Source: Candidatus Latescibacterota bacterium (GTDB taxonomy: Bacteria > Krumholzibacteriota > Krumholzibacteriia > G020349025). From it: a DNA stretch of 53,412 nucleotides. The stretch spans positions 2,551,993 through 2,605,404 of the forward strand of contig CP070763.1 of NCBI GenBank assembly GCA_020349025.1, in the 5' to 3' direction. The notes below the pieces were generated by a model. It was not told where the DNA came from and searched no databases. It saw only the letters and a program-made list of their open reading frames with translations. A program made the position numbers and the translations under genes. Positions 45,771 to 53,412 of the stretch are shown here, piece by piece (the first letter of the stretch is position 1; every line of letters begins with the position of its first letter).

Positions 45771-46961
45771 TCACCAGAGAGCGCGCGCGGCCTTGAGCAC
45801 CAGCTTGGGGTGCTCGAGCATGGCGCTCCGGAAGATACCGGTGTAGTCGACGTTGTTCTGCTCGACTCCAGCAACGACCCGCTGCAACGACTCCACGGCC
45901 CAATCGATCTCGTGATCGTCGAAGCGGAAGAAGAGGTTGCGCAGCTTGAAGAAGAGATCGTTCGTGCGTCCGACGCGTGCCTGCCAACGCTTCTGGTAGT
46001 CGCGCAGTCGTCGCGCCGAGAGATCGCCGTCGCGAAGCGCCTCGCCGAGGGCCACACCCGCCTCCTCGGCGGATTCGAGCGCGTTCATGATGCCACCGCC
46101 GGAGAAGGGGTTGTTCGTGTGCCCCGATTCGCCGACGAGCGCGGCGCCGTCCGTGACCATCGACTTGAGGCTGCGCGGCCCGCTGACGCCGCCCGCCGTG
46201 ACGTCGAGGATGCGGCTGTCGGGAAAGCGCGTGCGCACGAAGTCGTCGAGGTAGTCGCGCGCCGAGCGCCGCAGCTTCGCGGTCACATGCACGCCGAGGC
46301 CGACGTTGGCGGTGCCGTTCTGCTTCGGAAAGACCCAGGCGTATCCGCCCGGAGCCACGGCGTGCCCAGCGTACAGATCGATGTAGCGCTTGCCCGCCGG
46401 AACCTGATCGAGGAGATACTGCAGGGCGGAGTGCACGTCGCCGACCGGGAAAGCGCGGCGCAGCCCCAGCCACTGTCCGACGAGCGACTCGACGCCGTCG
46501 GCGCCGAGGAGCAGGCGCGCGCGCATGCGGAAGGGGGCCCCAGCTGCCGCCAGGTTGCGCCCGCGCACCTCTCTGCCGCCGTGCTCGAAGGCGCCGACGG
46601 AGTCGATTTGCAGGCTCGTTTGCAGCTCCACGCCCGCTTCGACCGCCTGTCGTGCCAGCGCCTGGTCGAAACGATCGCGGTGCAGCTGCGTCCCGACTCC
46701 CGGCATGTGGCGCTCGACGCGGACACCCGAGGGACCGAAGAGGCGCGCACCGTCGATCGGTCCCGCAATCCAGTCGTCCGAGAGGGGGAGGAAGTGCTCG
46801 AGCTCGGCCAAGCTGCCCGCGGCCTCGCCGCAACGTACCGGAACCCCGACCTCGGGGCGCTTCTCCGCCATGAACACCTCGAAGCCGCGTTTGGCCAGCG
46901 CGTAGGAGACGTAGGAGCCCGCCGGACCCGCACCCACCACGAACACATCCACCGCGCGCAC
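45771..46961 (-). CDS. Geranylgeranyl reductase family FAD oxidoreductase
   Basis: Flavoprotein of 396 residues that saturates isoprenoid double bonds. The FAD dinucleotide fold VVGAGPAGSYVSYALAKRG is at the N-terminus; PVRCGEAAG (C44) is the conserved cysteine motif of the family; LLGADGVESLVG and GESGHTNNPFSGGGIMNALE complete the FAD site. The GTG at 46961, 8 nt after GGAGG, begins right at the fold. In non-phototrophs such enzymes reduce menaquinone side chains or archaeal-type lipids; the adjacent ferredoxin fits the ferredoxin-dependent type. The precise substrate is unknown. Confidence 0.87.
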   Translation of the reverse strand: MRAVDVFVVGAGPAGSYVSYALAKRGFEVFMAEKRPEVGVPVRCGEAAGSLAELEHFLPLSDDWIAGPIDGARLFGPSGVRVERHMPGVGTQLHRDRFDQALARQAVEAGVELQTSLQIDSVGAFEHGGREVRGRNLAAAGAPFRMRARLLLGADGVESLVGQWLGLRRAFPVGDVHSALQYLLDQVPAGKRYIDLYAGHAVAPGGYAWVFPKQNGTANVGLGVHVTAKLRRSARDYLDDFVRTRFPDSRILDVTAGGVSGPRSLKSMVTDGAALVGESGHTNNPFSGGGIMNALESAEEAGVALGEALRDGDLSARRLRDYQKRWQARVGRTNDLFFKLRNLFFRFDDHEIDWAVESLQRVVAGVEQNNVDYTGIFRSAMLEHPKLVLKAARALW

Positions 46962-47031
46962 GTCTGCACCTCCAAACCGGTGTCGTCTGTCCTTAGTCGG
47001 TGGCGCGCGCCGACGCAAGTTCTTTCTCGCC

Positions 47032-48378
47032 TCAAGTCAGGAAGAGCGCGCGGAGCAGGAACGCGACGGCGAAGAATGCAACCAGCGCGCGCACCTCGTG
47101 CGCGCGACCGGCCGCCAGCTTGAGTGCCGTGTAGCTGATGAACCCGAACGCGATTCCCTCCGTGATGCTGAACGTGAACGGCATCATCACCAGGGTGAGG
47201 AAGGCGGGAAACGCCTCGCTCCAATCGTCCCACGCGATGCGAGACAGCGGTTGCAGCATGAGGCAGCCGACGATGACGAGCGCCGGCGCGACGCACGGAT
47301 AGAGACGTCCCGATTCGGTTTCGATCGCGCCCCCCACCATCTGGATCAGCGGCGAGAACGCGATCGCGAGGAGGAAGCCGATGGCGACGACGACCGCGGT
47401 CAACCCGGTGCGCCCGCCCTCCGCGACACCGGCGGCGCTCTCGATGTAGCTCGTGATCGTCGAGGTGCCGAGCATCGCACCGCAGGTCGTGCCGATGGCG
47501 TCGGCCAGGAGCGCCCGTCGTGCACGCGGCAGCTTGCCGTTCACCAGCAATCCCGCCTTCTCCGCCACGCCCACGAGCGTGCCGATCGTGTCGAAGAGGG
47601 CCAGGAAGAAGAAGACGAGAACGACGAGGGCGGCGTCCGGGCTGCGCACGAGGCCGGGCAGGTCGAGCTTGAAAGCGGCAGGGTCGTTGACCACGGGGAG
47701 CCCGAAGAGCCCCCGGTACTCCACGAACCCGAGCGCGGCACCCACGAGCGTCGCCGCCACGATGCCGCTCAGGATGGCGCCACGCGTGCCGCGCGCCAGC
47801 AGCAGCGCAGCCACCGCGATCCCCGTCCAGGCGGCGAGCGCAGGGGGTTGCCCGAGGTCGCCGAGGCCGATGTAGGTGCCGGGAACGGCGACGACGATGC
47901 CGCTCCACTCGAGGCCGACGAGCGCGATGAGCAGGCCGATTCCGCCGGGGATGGCGCGCTGTAGGCAAGCGGGCATCTGCTCGAGCACGCGCTCGCGCAG
48001 CCCCACCGTGGAGAGGAGGACGAAGAGCGCACTGGCGACGAAGACCGCGGCCAGTGCCTCTTGCCACGAGTAGCCCATCCCGCCGACCGCGACGCCGCCG
48101 CACACCGTGAAGGCGAAGTAGAAGTTGTGCCCCATAGCAGGCGCCACGGCGATCGGATAGTTGGCCATGAACGCCATCAGGAGCGAGCCGAGGGCGCTCG
48201 CGACACAAGTCGCCCAAAGCACGGCACCGAAGTCCATGCCGGCCGCCTCGAGGACGGCGGGCTGCACGAACAGGATGTAGGAGAGTGTCGCGAAGATCGT
48301 CGCACCGGCCAGGATCTCGGTGCGCACACGGGTGCCGTGCCGGCTCAGCTGGAAGCGACGTTCCAGGAAGGCCTGCAC
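47032..48378 (-). CDS. AzgA-type NCS2 purine permease
   Basis: Nucleobase:cation symporter of 448 residues, AzgA-like subfamily (adenine, guanine, hypoxanthine). It has about 12-14 hydrophobic segments, the start motif TEILAGATIFATLSYILFVQP, the segment NYPIAVAPAMGHNFYFAF, FFFLALFDTIGTLVG and TSTITSYIESAAGVAEGGRTGL, all diagnostic. The start is a GTG at 48378 after GGAGG. It lies 22 bp after the biotin carrier gene and probably belongs to the same transcript. It could feed the purine-oxidising enzymes at 1.8-7.1 and 34.6-38.3 kb. Confidence 0.93.
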   Translation of the reverse strand: MQAFLERRFQLSRHGTRVRTEILAGATIFATLSYILFVQPAVLEAAGMDFGAVLWATCVASALGSLLMAFMANYPIAVAPAMGHNFYFAFTVCGGVAVGGMGYSWQEALAAVFVASALFVLLSTVGLRERVLEQMPACLQRAIPGGIGLLIALVGLEWSGIVVAVPGTYIGLGDLGQPPALAAWTGIAVAALLLARGTRGAILSGIVAATLVGAALGFVEYRGLFGLPVVNDPAAFKLDLPGLVRSPDAALVVLVFFFLALFDTIGTLVGVAEKAGLLVNGKLPRARRALLADAIGTTCGAMLGTSTITSYIESAAGVAEGGRTGLTAVVVAIGFLLAIAFSPLIQMVGGAIETESGRLYPCVAPALVIVGCLMLQPLSRIAWDDWSEAFPAFLTLVMMPFTFSITEGIAFGFISYTALKLAAGRAHEVRALVAFFAVAFLLRALFLT

Positions 48379-48400
48379 CGTGCCTCCGTTCCGCGCTGCC

Positions 48401-48922
48401 TCAGGAGGATGTGTCGGATTCGACGACGACGAGCTCGGTGCCCGACTCGACCGCGTCGTTGACCTTCGCGTGGACGGCGGTCACCGTGCCTGCGCTCTCG
48501 CTGGCCAGCTCGTTCTGCATCTTCATCGCTTCCATGATCACAAGCGGGCTGCCTGCCTCGACGCGATCCCCAGGCTGCACGCGAATCTCGACGACCAGCC
48601 CAGGCATCGGGGACTTGAGAACGAAGCGCCCGGCGGCCTGCTCCGCATGCAGTGCCTGCGCCATGGAGGAAAGCTCGTCGAGCACCTGGACACGGGCGAA
48701 CTTGCCTGCGATCGAGACCTCGAACACACCGTTGCGCTCCGCCGGAACCACATGCGCCAGGTAGGAGTCGTTGTCGAGCAGCAGGCTGAGGAGCGATTCA
48801 TCCCCGAGGCAGGCCGTATCGGCGCGGGTGCGGTGCCCGTCGACGACGAGCTCGTAGTGGGGCGGCTCGCCGTGGATCTCCACCTCGAGCTGGCGTTGCT
48901 GGAACTCCACCTTGTACTTCAT
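48401..48922 (-). CDS. Biotin carboxyl carrier protein of an acyl-CoA carboxylase
   Basis: Carrier subunit of 173 residues. The C-terminal biotinyl domain has the modified lysine K134 in MEAMKMQNE and KSPMPGLVVEI upstream. The N-terminal 90 residues resemble the linker domain of propionyl-CoA-type carboxylases rather than AccB of acetyl-CoA carboxylase. The ATG at 48922 lies 3 bp after the biotin carboxylase stop and has no clear Shine-Dalgarno site, so translation is likely coupled. Confidence 0.92.
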   Translation of the reverse strand: MKYKVEFQQRQLEVEIHGEPPHYELVVDGHRTRADTACLGDESLLSLLLDNDSYLAHVVPAERNGVFEVSIAGKFARVQVLDELSSMAQALHAEQAAGRFVLKSPMPGLVVEIRVQPGDRVEAGSPLVIMEAMKMQNELASESAGTVTAVHAKVNDAVESGTELVVVESDTSS

Positions 48923-48925
48923 CGA

Positions 48926-50515
48926 CTACACGTTTCCTTCATGCACGCGTCCCGACACCGCCCACTCCGAGCCGCGCGCTCGGGAGGGTAGACGCGGCTT
49001 GCGGTCGAGCTCGTAGGCGCGGATGACTGCCGCGGCGACGAAACGCGCCAACTCCTCGTCTGCGGGGTCGAGCACGCCATGATCGAAGTAGCGCTCGATG
49101 AAGCCGGTGTCCAAGCGCCCTTCGCGGAACGGCGGCTGATCCATCACCCAGGCGTGGAAGGCCTGATTGCTGCGGATCCCCTCGACCACGAGGTCATGCA
49201 GCGCCCTCTTCATGCGCGCAATCGCGTGCGCCCGGTCCTCGCCCCACACCGCCAGCTTGCCGAGCAGGGGGTCGTAGTACACCGGCACTTCGTACCCCTC
49301 GTAGATCCCGAAGTCGTTGCGCACGCCCGGACCGTACGGAATCGACAGCTTCACGATGCGACCCAGCGACGGCAGGAAATCGTTCAACGGGTCTTCCGCG
49401 TAGATCCGACACTCGATCGCCCAACCGTGCGGCTCGATCGGCAGCCGCTCGAGGAAGGAGAGCTTCTCGCCGGCGGCGACGCGCACCTGTTCATGCACCA
49501 GGTCGAGCCCGGTGACGAGCTCCGTCACCGGGTGTTCCACCTGCAGGCGCGTGTTCATCTCCAAGAAGTAGAAGCGTCCCTGCTGGTCGGCGACGAACTC
49601 CACCGTGCCCGCCCCTAGGTAGCCGACGGAGCGCGCCAGCGCCGTGGCGGTGCCACACATTCGCTGGCGCAGCTCGGGCGTCACGAGCGGGCTGGGTGCC
49701 TCCTCGATCACCTTCTGGTGCCGCCGCTGGATCGTGCACTCGCGCTCGCCGAGCGCCGCGTAGTTGCCGTGCTGGTCGCCGAACACCTGCACCTCGATGT
49801 GGCGCGGGTCGACGATGAACTTCTCGACGAAGAGCTCGGGATTGTCGAACGCCTTGCGTGCTTCCTCCTGTGTGCGCTCGAAAGCGGCGCGCAGCTCGTC
49901 GGCGCCTTCGACGCGGCGCATCCCCTTGCCACCCCCGCCCGCCGAGGCTTTGAGCATGACCGGGTAGCCGAGGCTCGCCGCCACGGCGACGGCCGCGCGG
50001 GCGTCGCGTACGGGGCCGTCGCTGCCGGGAATCAGTGGCACGCCCGCTTGCTTCGCTTGCCGTCGGGCGCGCAGCTTGTCGCCCATGCCTTCGATCGCCT
50101 CGGGAGCCGGTCCGATGAAGAGGATGTCGGCATCGCGACAGGCGCGCGCGAAGTCGGCGTTCTCGGCCAGGAAGCCGTACCCGGGATGGATGGCGTCGGC
50201 GCCGCAGCGCCGCGCGATTTCGATGATCTTGTCGATCCGCAGGTAGGTTTCGAGGCTGGTGTTGCCTTCGAGCGCATAGGCCTCGTCGGCACGTGAAACG
50301 TGCAGCGCCGTGCGGTCGACGTCGGAATAGACGGCAACGCTCGTGATCCCGAGCTCACGCAGCGCCTTGCTCACGCGCACGGCGATTTCGCCACGGTTCG
50401 CCACCAGCACCTTGCGCAGCCGCCGTGCGCGTTGCCGCCGCTCGCGTACCGGCGCCGCTCGGCGCGCCCTGCCTTTCTTCTCTTGTGCCGCAGCCGTACC
50501 GGTCGCGCGCGCCAC
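48926..50515 (-). CDS. Biotin carboxylase subunit of an acyl-CoA carboxylase
   Basis: ATP-grasp enzyme of 529 residues that carboxylates biotin. It shows RKVLVANRGEIAVRV, GGGGKGMR, ERECTIQRRHQKVIEEAPSP and LEMNTRLQVEHPVTE. The GTG at 50515 with GGAGG 5 nt upstream adds a basic 33-residue N-terminal extension (GRARRAAPVRERRQRARR) before the conserved start, which is unusual; an internal start nearer the motif cannot be excluded. It lies between the CT and carrier genes with gaps of 13 and 3 bp. Confidence 0.94.
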   Translation of the reverse strand: MARATGTAAAQEKKGRARRAAPVRERRQRARRLRKVLVANRGEIAVRVSKALRELGITSVAVYSDVDRTALHVSRADEAYALEGNTSLETYLRIDKIIEIARRCGADAIHPGYGFLAENADFARACRDADILFIGPAPEAIEGMGDKLRARRQAKQAGVPLIPGSDGPVRDARAAVAVAASLGYPVMLKASAGGGGKGMRRVEGADELRAAFERTQEEARKAFDNPELFVEKFIVDPRHIEVQVFGDQHGNYAALGERECTIQRRHQKVIEEAPSPLVTPELRQRMCGTATALARSVGYLGAGTVEFVADQQGRFYFLEMNTRLQVEHPVTELVTGLDLVHEQVRVAAGEKLSFLERLPIEPHGWAIECRIYAEDPLNDFLPSLGRIVKLSIPYGPGVRNDFGIYEGYEVPVYYDPLLGKLAVWGEDRAHAIARMKRALHDLVVEGIRSNQAFHAWVMDQPPFREGRLDTGFIERYFDHGVLDPADEELARFVAAAVIRAYELDRKPRLPSRARGSEWAVSGRVHEGNV

Positions 50516-50528
50516 AGTGGCCTCCGAG

Positions 50529-52094
50529 CTAGAGTGGGATGTTGCCGTGCTTCTTGCGTGGCAGTCTCTGGCGCTTGGTCGCAAGGCTCTCGAGCGCCTG
50601 GATGAGCTTCGGACGCGTGTCGCGCGGTCGGATGACGTCGTCGAGGTAACCGAGTTCGGCGGCCACGTATGGGTTGGCAAACTGGGCGTTGTACTGGTCG
50701 ATCAGTTGCACGCGCATCGTTTCCGGGTCGTCGGCGTCCTGCACCTCGCGGCGATAGAGGATGTTGACGGCTCCTTCAGCTCCCATCACGGCGATCTCCG
50801 CCGACGGCCAGCCGAAGTTGACGTCGGCGCGGATGTGCTTGCTCGACATGACGTCGTAGGCACCGCCGTATGCCTTGCGCGTGATCACGGTCAGCTTCGG
50901 GACCGTGGCCTCGCAATAAGCGTAGAGCAACTTGGCCCCGTGCACGATGATTCCGCCCCACTCCTGCTCGGTGCCGGGCAGGAACCCGGGGACGTCCTCG
51001 AAGGTCACGAGCGGGATGTTGAAAGCGTCGCAGAAGCGCACGAAGCGTGCGCCCTTGATCGAAGACTGGATGTCGAGCACGCCCGCGAGAACTTTCGGTT
51101 GATTGGCGACGACGCCGATGCTGCGTCCGTTCAGGCGCGCGAACCCGACCACGATGTTGCCGGCGTAGTGCGGGTGGATCTCGAAGAAGGTGTCGCGGTC
51201 GACGACGCGCTCGATCACGTTGGCGATGTCGTACGGCCTGCGCGGATCCTCCGGAACCAGCTCGTCCAGCTCCGGATCGCGACGATCGATCGGGTCGCTG
51301 CATACCGCACGCGGCGCGTCTTCCAGATTGTTCTGCGGCACGTAGGAAAACAGCCTTCGAACCAGCTGTAGGCAGTCGGCGTCGTTGTGCGCCAGCAGGT
51401 GCGCAACGCCACTCTTGGAGTTGTGCGTCATCGCTCCCCCCAGCTCCTCGAACGTCACATCTTCGTTGGTGACCATCTTGATGACGTTCGGGCCGGTGAC
51501 GAACATGTGCGACGTCTGGTCCACCATGACGGTGAAGTCGGTGATGGCGGGAGAGTAGACGGCGCCCCCGGCGCACGGTCCCATGATCGCCGAGATCTGC
51601 GGCACCACACCGGACGCCAGCGTGTTGCGCAGGAAGATCTCGGCGTAGCCGCCAAGGCTCTTGACGCCCTCCTGGATGCGCGCGCCGCCCGAGTCGTTGA
51701 GCCCGATCACCGGGGCGCCGTTCTGCATCGCGAGATCCATGATCTGAGTGATCTTGCGCGCGTTGGAGAGGGAGAGCGTGCCGCCGAAGACGGTGAAGTC
51801 CTGCGCGAACACGTAGACGAGCCGTCCATCGATGGTACCGTGGCCGCAGACGACACCATCGCCCGTGATGCGTCGCTCCTCGAGCCCGAAGTCGTGACAG
51901 TCGTGCGTGACGAAGACGCCGGTTTCCAGAAAGGAGCCGCGGTCCAGGAGAAGGTCGATGCGCTCGCGCGCCGTGAGGCGCGAGCTTTCATGTTGGCGTG
52001 CGATCCGCTTTGCTCCGCCGCCCTCGAGCGCCGCACGGCGCCGGCGCTCGAGCTCCTCGAAGCGCCCCTCTCGCGACTCGCTGACTCGGGCCAT
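50529..52094 (-). CDS. Acyl-CoA (propionyl-CoA type) carboxyltransferase subunit
   Basis: Carboxyltransferase of 521 residues transferring CO2 from biotin to an acyl-CoA. It has [55 protein letters not shown] in the N half and [30 protein letters not shown] and [22 protein letters not shown] in the C half. The family is propionyl- or acetyl-CoA carboxylase beta; KHIRAD with Asp leans to propionyl-CoA. The ATG at 52094 follows GGGAG; a GTG lies 12 bp upstream. It heads a leftward group ending with the ferredoxin gene. Confidence 0.94.
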   Translation of the reverse strand: MARVSESREGRFEELERRRRAALEGGGAKRIARQHESSRLTARERIDLLLDRGSFLETGVFVTHDCHDFGLEERRITGDGVVCGHGTIDGRLVYVFAQDFTVFGGTLSLSNARKITQIMDLAMQNGAPVIGLNDSGGARIQEGVKSLGGYAEIFLRNTLASGVVPQISAIMGPCAGGAVYSPAITDFTVMVDQTSHMFVTGPNVIKMVTNEDVTFEELGGAMTHNSKSGVAHLLAHNDADCLQLVRRLFSYVPQNNLEDAPRAVCSDPIDRRDPELDELVPEDPRRPYDIANVIERVVDRDTFFEIHPHYAGNIVVGFARLNGRSIGVVANQPKVLAGVLDIQSSIKGARFVRFCDAFNIPLVTFEDVPGFLPGTEQEWGGIIVHGAKLLYAYCEATVPKLTVITRKAYGGAYDVMSSKHIRADVNFGWPSAEIAVMGAEGAVNILYRREVQDADDPETMRVQLIDQYNAQFANPYVAAELGYLDDVIRPRDTRPKLIQALESLATKRQRLPRKKHGNIPL

Positions 52095-52278
52095 GGAAGC
52101 TCCCACGAAGAAGGCCGCATTCTACCACCCGGGGTCCCGCATCGACTCCGGTCGGGCGCAATGTACCAGCTCCCGAAGTCGATGTAAAATCACCCCCTTG
52201 GGCCGACTGGAGCGGCATCGCCTCGAGGCGAGCTGGGAGCCGGCTGGGGAATTGCAGCACGTTTCGGGGGTAGGTCCT

Positions 52279-52896
52279 GTGGCGGACGAGCCGAAGCTCG
52301 ATGGACGGCAGCAGAGCACCCACGAGATCCAGCGACTGGTCCGTGCGGCCCAGGCCGGTGAGGGATCTGCGTTCCGAGAGCTGGTGGAGAGGTTCATGCG
52401 TCCAGTCTACGCCTTGGGGTTCCGCATGATGGGGAACCACGACGATGCCGACGACATCGCCCAGGAGACGTTCGTGCGGGCATACCAGGCGCTCGATCGT
52501 TACGACGAGCGCTACAGCCTCTACACCTGGCTGCGCACCATCGCCACGCGCCTGGCGCTGAATGAGCTCGAGAAGCGTCGTCGGCGCCAGACGCAGGGTG
52601 GAGAGCGCTTCGATCTCCTCTCCGAGACGCAAGCGCATTCCGGCCCCGGGCCCGATGCCGATCTCGATGCGCGCGAAGCACGCGAGCGTGTGGCGGCTGC
52701 TCTGGCGGCGCTGCCGCACGAGTTCCGCTTGCCGCTTGTGCTGCGCACCTACGAAGAGCTCTCCTACCAGGAGATCGCCCAGGAGCTCGAGATTCCGCTC
52801 GGGACGGTGATGTCGCGTATCCATCGGGCGCGGCGCATGCTGCGCGAAGCGTTGGAGTCGCACAGCGCCAAGAGACCTAAGGAAGCAGGGCCATGA
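52279..52896 (+). CDS. ECF-type RNA polymerase sigma factor (RpoE-like)
   Basis: Extracytoplasmic-function sigma factor of 205 residues. Region 2 is FRELVERFMRPVYALGFRM with DADDIAQETFVRAYQAL; region 4 is PLVLRTYEELSYQEIAQEL with GTVMSRIHRARRMLREAL. The GTG at 52279 follows GGGGGTAGG. A possible -10, TAAAAT (52185-52190), lies upstream without a clear -35. The gene overlaps the next by ATGA, the usual sigma/anti-sigma coupling. It is divergent from the carboxylase operon across 184 bp. Confidence 0.95.
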   Translation: MADEPKLDGRQQSTHEIQRLVRAAQAGEGSAFRELVERFMRPVYALGFRMMGNHDDADDIAQETFVRAYQALDRYDERYSLYTWLRTIATRLALNELEKRRRRQTQGGERFDLLSETQAHSGPGPDADLDAREARERVAAALAALPHEFRLPLVLRTYEELSYQEIAQELEIPLGTVMSRIHRARRMLREALESHSAKRPKEAGP

Positions 52897-53412
52897 CCGA
52901 TGCGCACGTGCATGAGCAGCTGAGCGCCTATCTGGATGGCGAGATCGACGCGGTGGCGCGGGAGCGCGTGCGCGTGCATCTCGACGCATGCGCCGCTTGC
53001 CGCGCCGAGTTGCTGGCACTCGAGGAGCTGCGCGGGGTGCTGCGCGACACGCCTGCACACGAGCCCGACGCCTCCTACTGGGAACGCTTCGCCGACCGGG
53101 TCGAGGCACGACTGCCTCAGGCGCAGGCGCCGTCGCGCTCGCTGGTGGAGCGCCTCTCGGCATGGCTTCTCCCCGCAGGAAGGCTCGACTGGCCGCGCGC
53201 GCTGGGGGCCGCAGCGACCGTGACGCTCGTCGTCTTCGTCAGCGTGCTGGGATTGCGGCAGGAGCGCGTGACACCGGAGGGATCCCCCGAGGTGGCGCTC
53301 GCCCCACCCCCACCCCCGGCCCCGGCGCGCGAGCCGGTGCCCGGACCGGATCGGGAGCAAGGAAAGCGCAAGGAGACACCCACGAAGGCGTCGCAATCGC
53401 CACCGCGGTTCG
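52893..53412 (+). CDS. Anti-sigma factor with zinc-finger domain (cut by window end)
   Basis: N-terminal 173 residues of a membrane anti-sigma factor; no stop before the window ends. The ZAS zinc motif H29-x3-C33-x2-C36 (HLDACAAC) binds the sigma factor. A transmembrane helix spans about residues 102-121, then a periplasmic Pro/Ala-rich stretch (APPPPPAPAREP) starts. ATG overlaps the sigma stop (ATGA), with GGAAG upstream. Release of the sigma factor would need signal-dependent proteolysis, for which RseP in this window is a candidate. Confidence 0.93.
   Translation, partial: MTDAHVHEQLSAYLDGEIDAVARERVRVHLDACAACRAELLALEELRGVLRDTPAHEPDASYWERFADRVEARLPQAQAPSRSLVERLSAWLLPAGRLDWPRALGAAATVTLVVFVSVLGLRQERVTPEGSPEVALAPPPPPAPAREPVPGPDREQGKRKETPTKASQSPPRF

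Noticed and set aside
47098..47964. 288-codon + strand frame opposite the permease
   Set aside because: Highly polar, repetitive Arg/Asp/Glu/His composition without motif; mirror of a transmembrane gene.

Overview
The window is a dense, high-GC chromosomal segment from a Gram-negative (diderm) bacterium. Outer-membrane biogenesis genes (a three-POTRA Omp85 protein and TamB), RseP, DsbD, a lipoprotein and signal-peptide proteins support two membranes. It also carries the MEP isoprenoid pathway gene dxr, the GatCAB amidotransferase and a PdxST vitamin B6 route. GTG and TTG starts with good Shine-Dalgarno sites are common. Gene content and the tails of the secreted proteins fit an uncultured FCB-type or candidate-phylum lineage (Eisenbacteria-like is my best guess), but that placement is inference. 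No rRNA, tRNA, CRISPR, insertion sequence or phage gene was seen.

Layout. 1-1.3 kb: an M16 zinc peptidase. 1.3-7.1 kb, leftward: a molybdenum hydroxylase in three subunits (FAD, 2Fe-2S, Mo), then a guanine/8-oxoguanine deaminase-type amidohydrolase and a CYTH protein, read as a purine catabolic operon. 7.4-8.2 kb: a secreted protein of unknown fold with a long leader, separated from leftward dsbD by a perfect 15-bp hairpin. 10.4-21.0 kb: uppS-cdsA-dxr-rseP, then an Omp85 protein coupled to tamB, with a small lipoprotein gene on the opposite strand between rseP and the Omp85 gene. 21.2-26.4 kb: UvrD/PcrA helicase, an unknown polytopic membrane protein, an O-methyltransferase and a metallophosphoesterase. 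26.6-29.8 kb: gatC-gatA-gatB. 29.9-33.4 kb: an orphan zinc-ribbon protein facing a leftward pdxR-pdxS-pdxT group. 33.7-34.6 kb: a secreted lamin-tail-domain protein and a coupled 73-residue membrane peptide. 34.6-38.3 kb, leftward: a second, paralogous molybdenum hydroxylase operon.

38.4-44.8 kb, rightward: meaB, a split B12-dependent acyl-CoA mutase, a two-subunit 3-oxoacid-type CoA-transferase, a 3-hydroxyacyl-CoA dehydrogenase and an atypical crotonase. The mutase has Phe79/Gln197, the pair associated with isobutyryl-CoA mutase rather than methylmalonyl-CoA mutase, which fits neighbours that act on C4 acyl-CoAs. 44.9-52.1 kb: a DUF488 protein, then a leftward run of biotin-dependent acyl-CoA carboxylase (CT, BC, carrier), an AzgA/NCS2-type purine permease, a geranylgeranyl-reductase-type flavoprotein and its 2x[4Fe-4S] ferredoxin. 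52.3 kb to the end: an ECF sigma factor and its zinc-finger anti-sigma factor, which is cut by the window edge.

The permease, the deaminase and the two hydroxylases together suggest purine uptake and oxidation to urate. The strongest candidate for something undescribed is an 18-residue C-terminal tail shared without gaps by the two otherwise unrelated secreted proteins, which looks like a sorting or anchoring signal.
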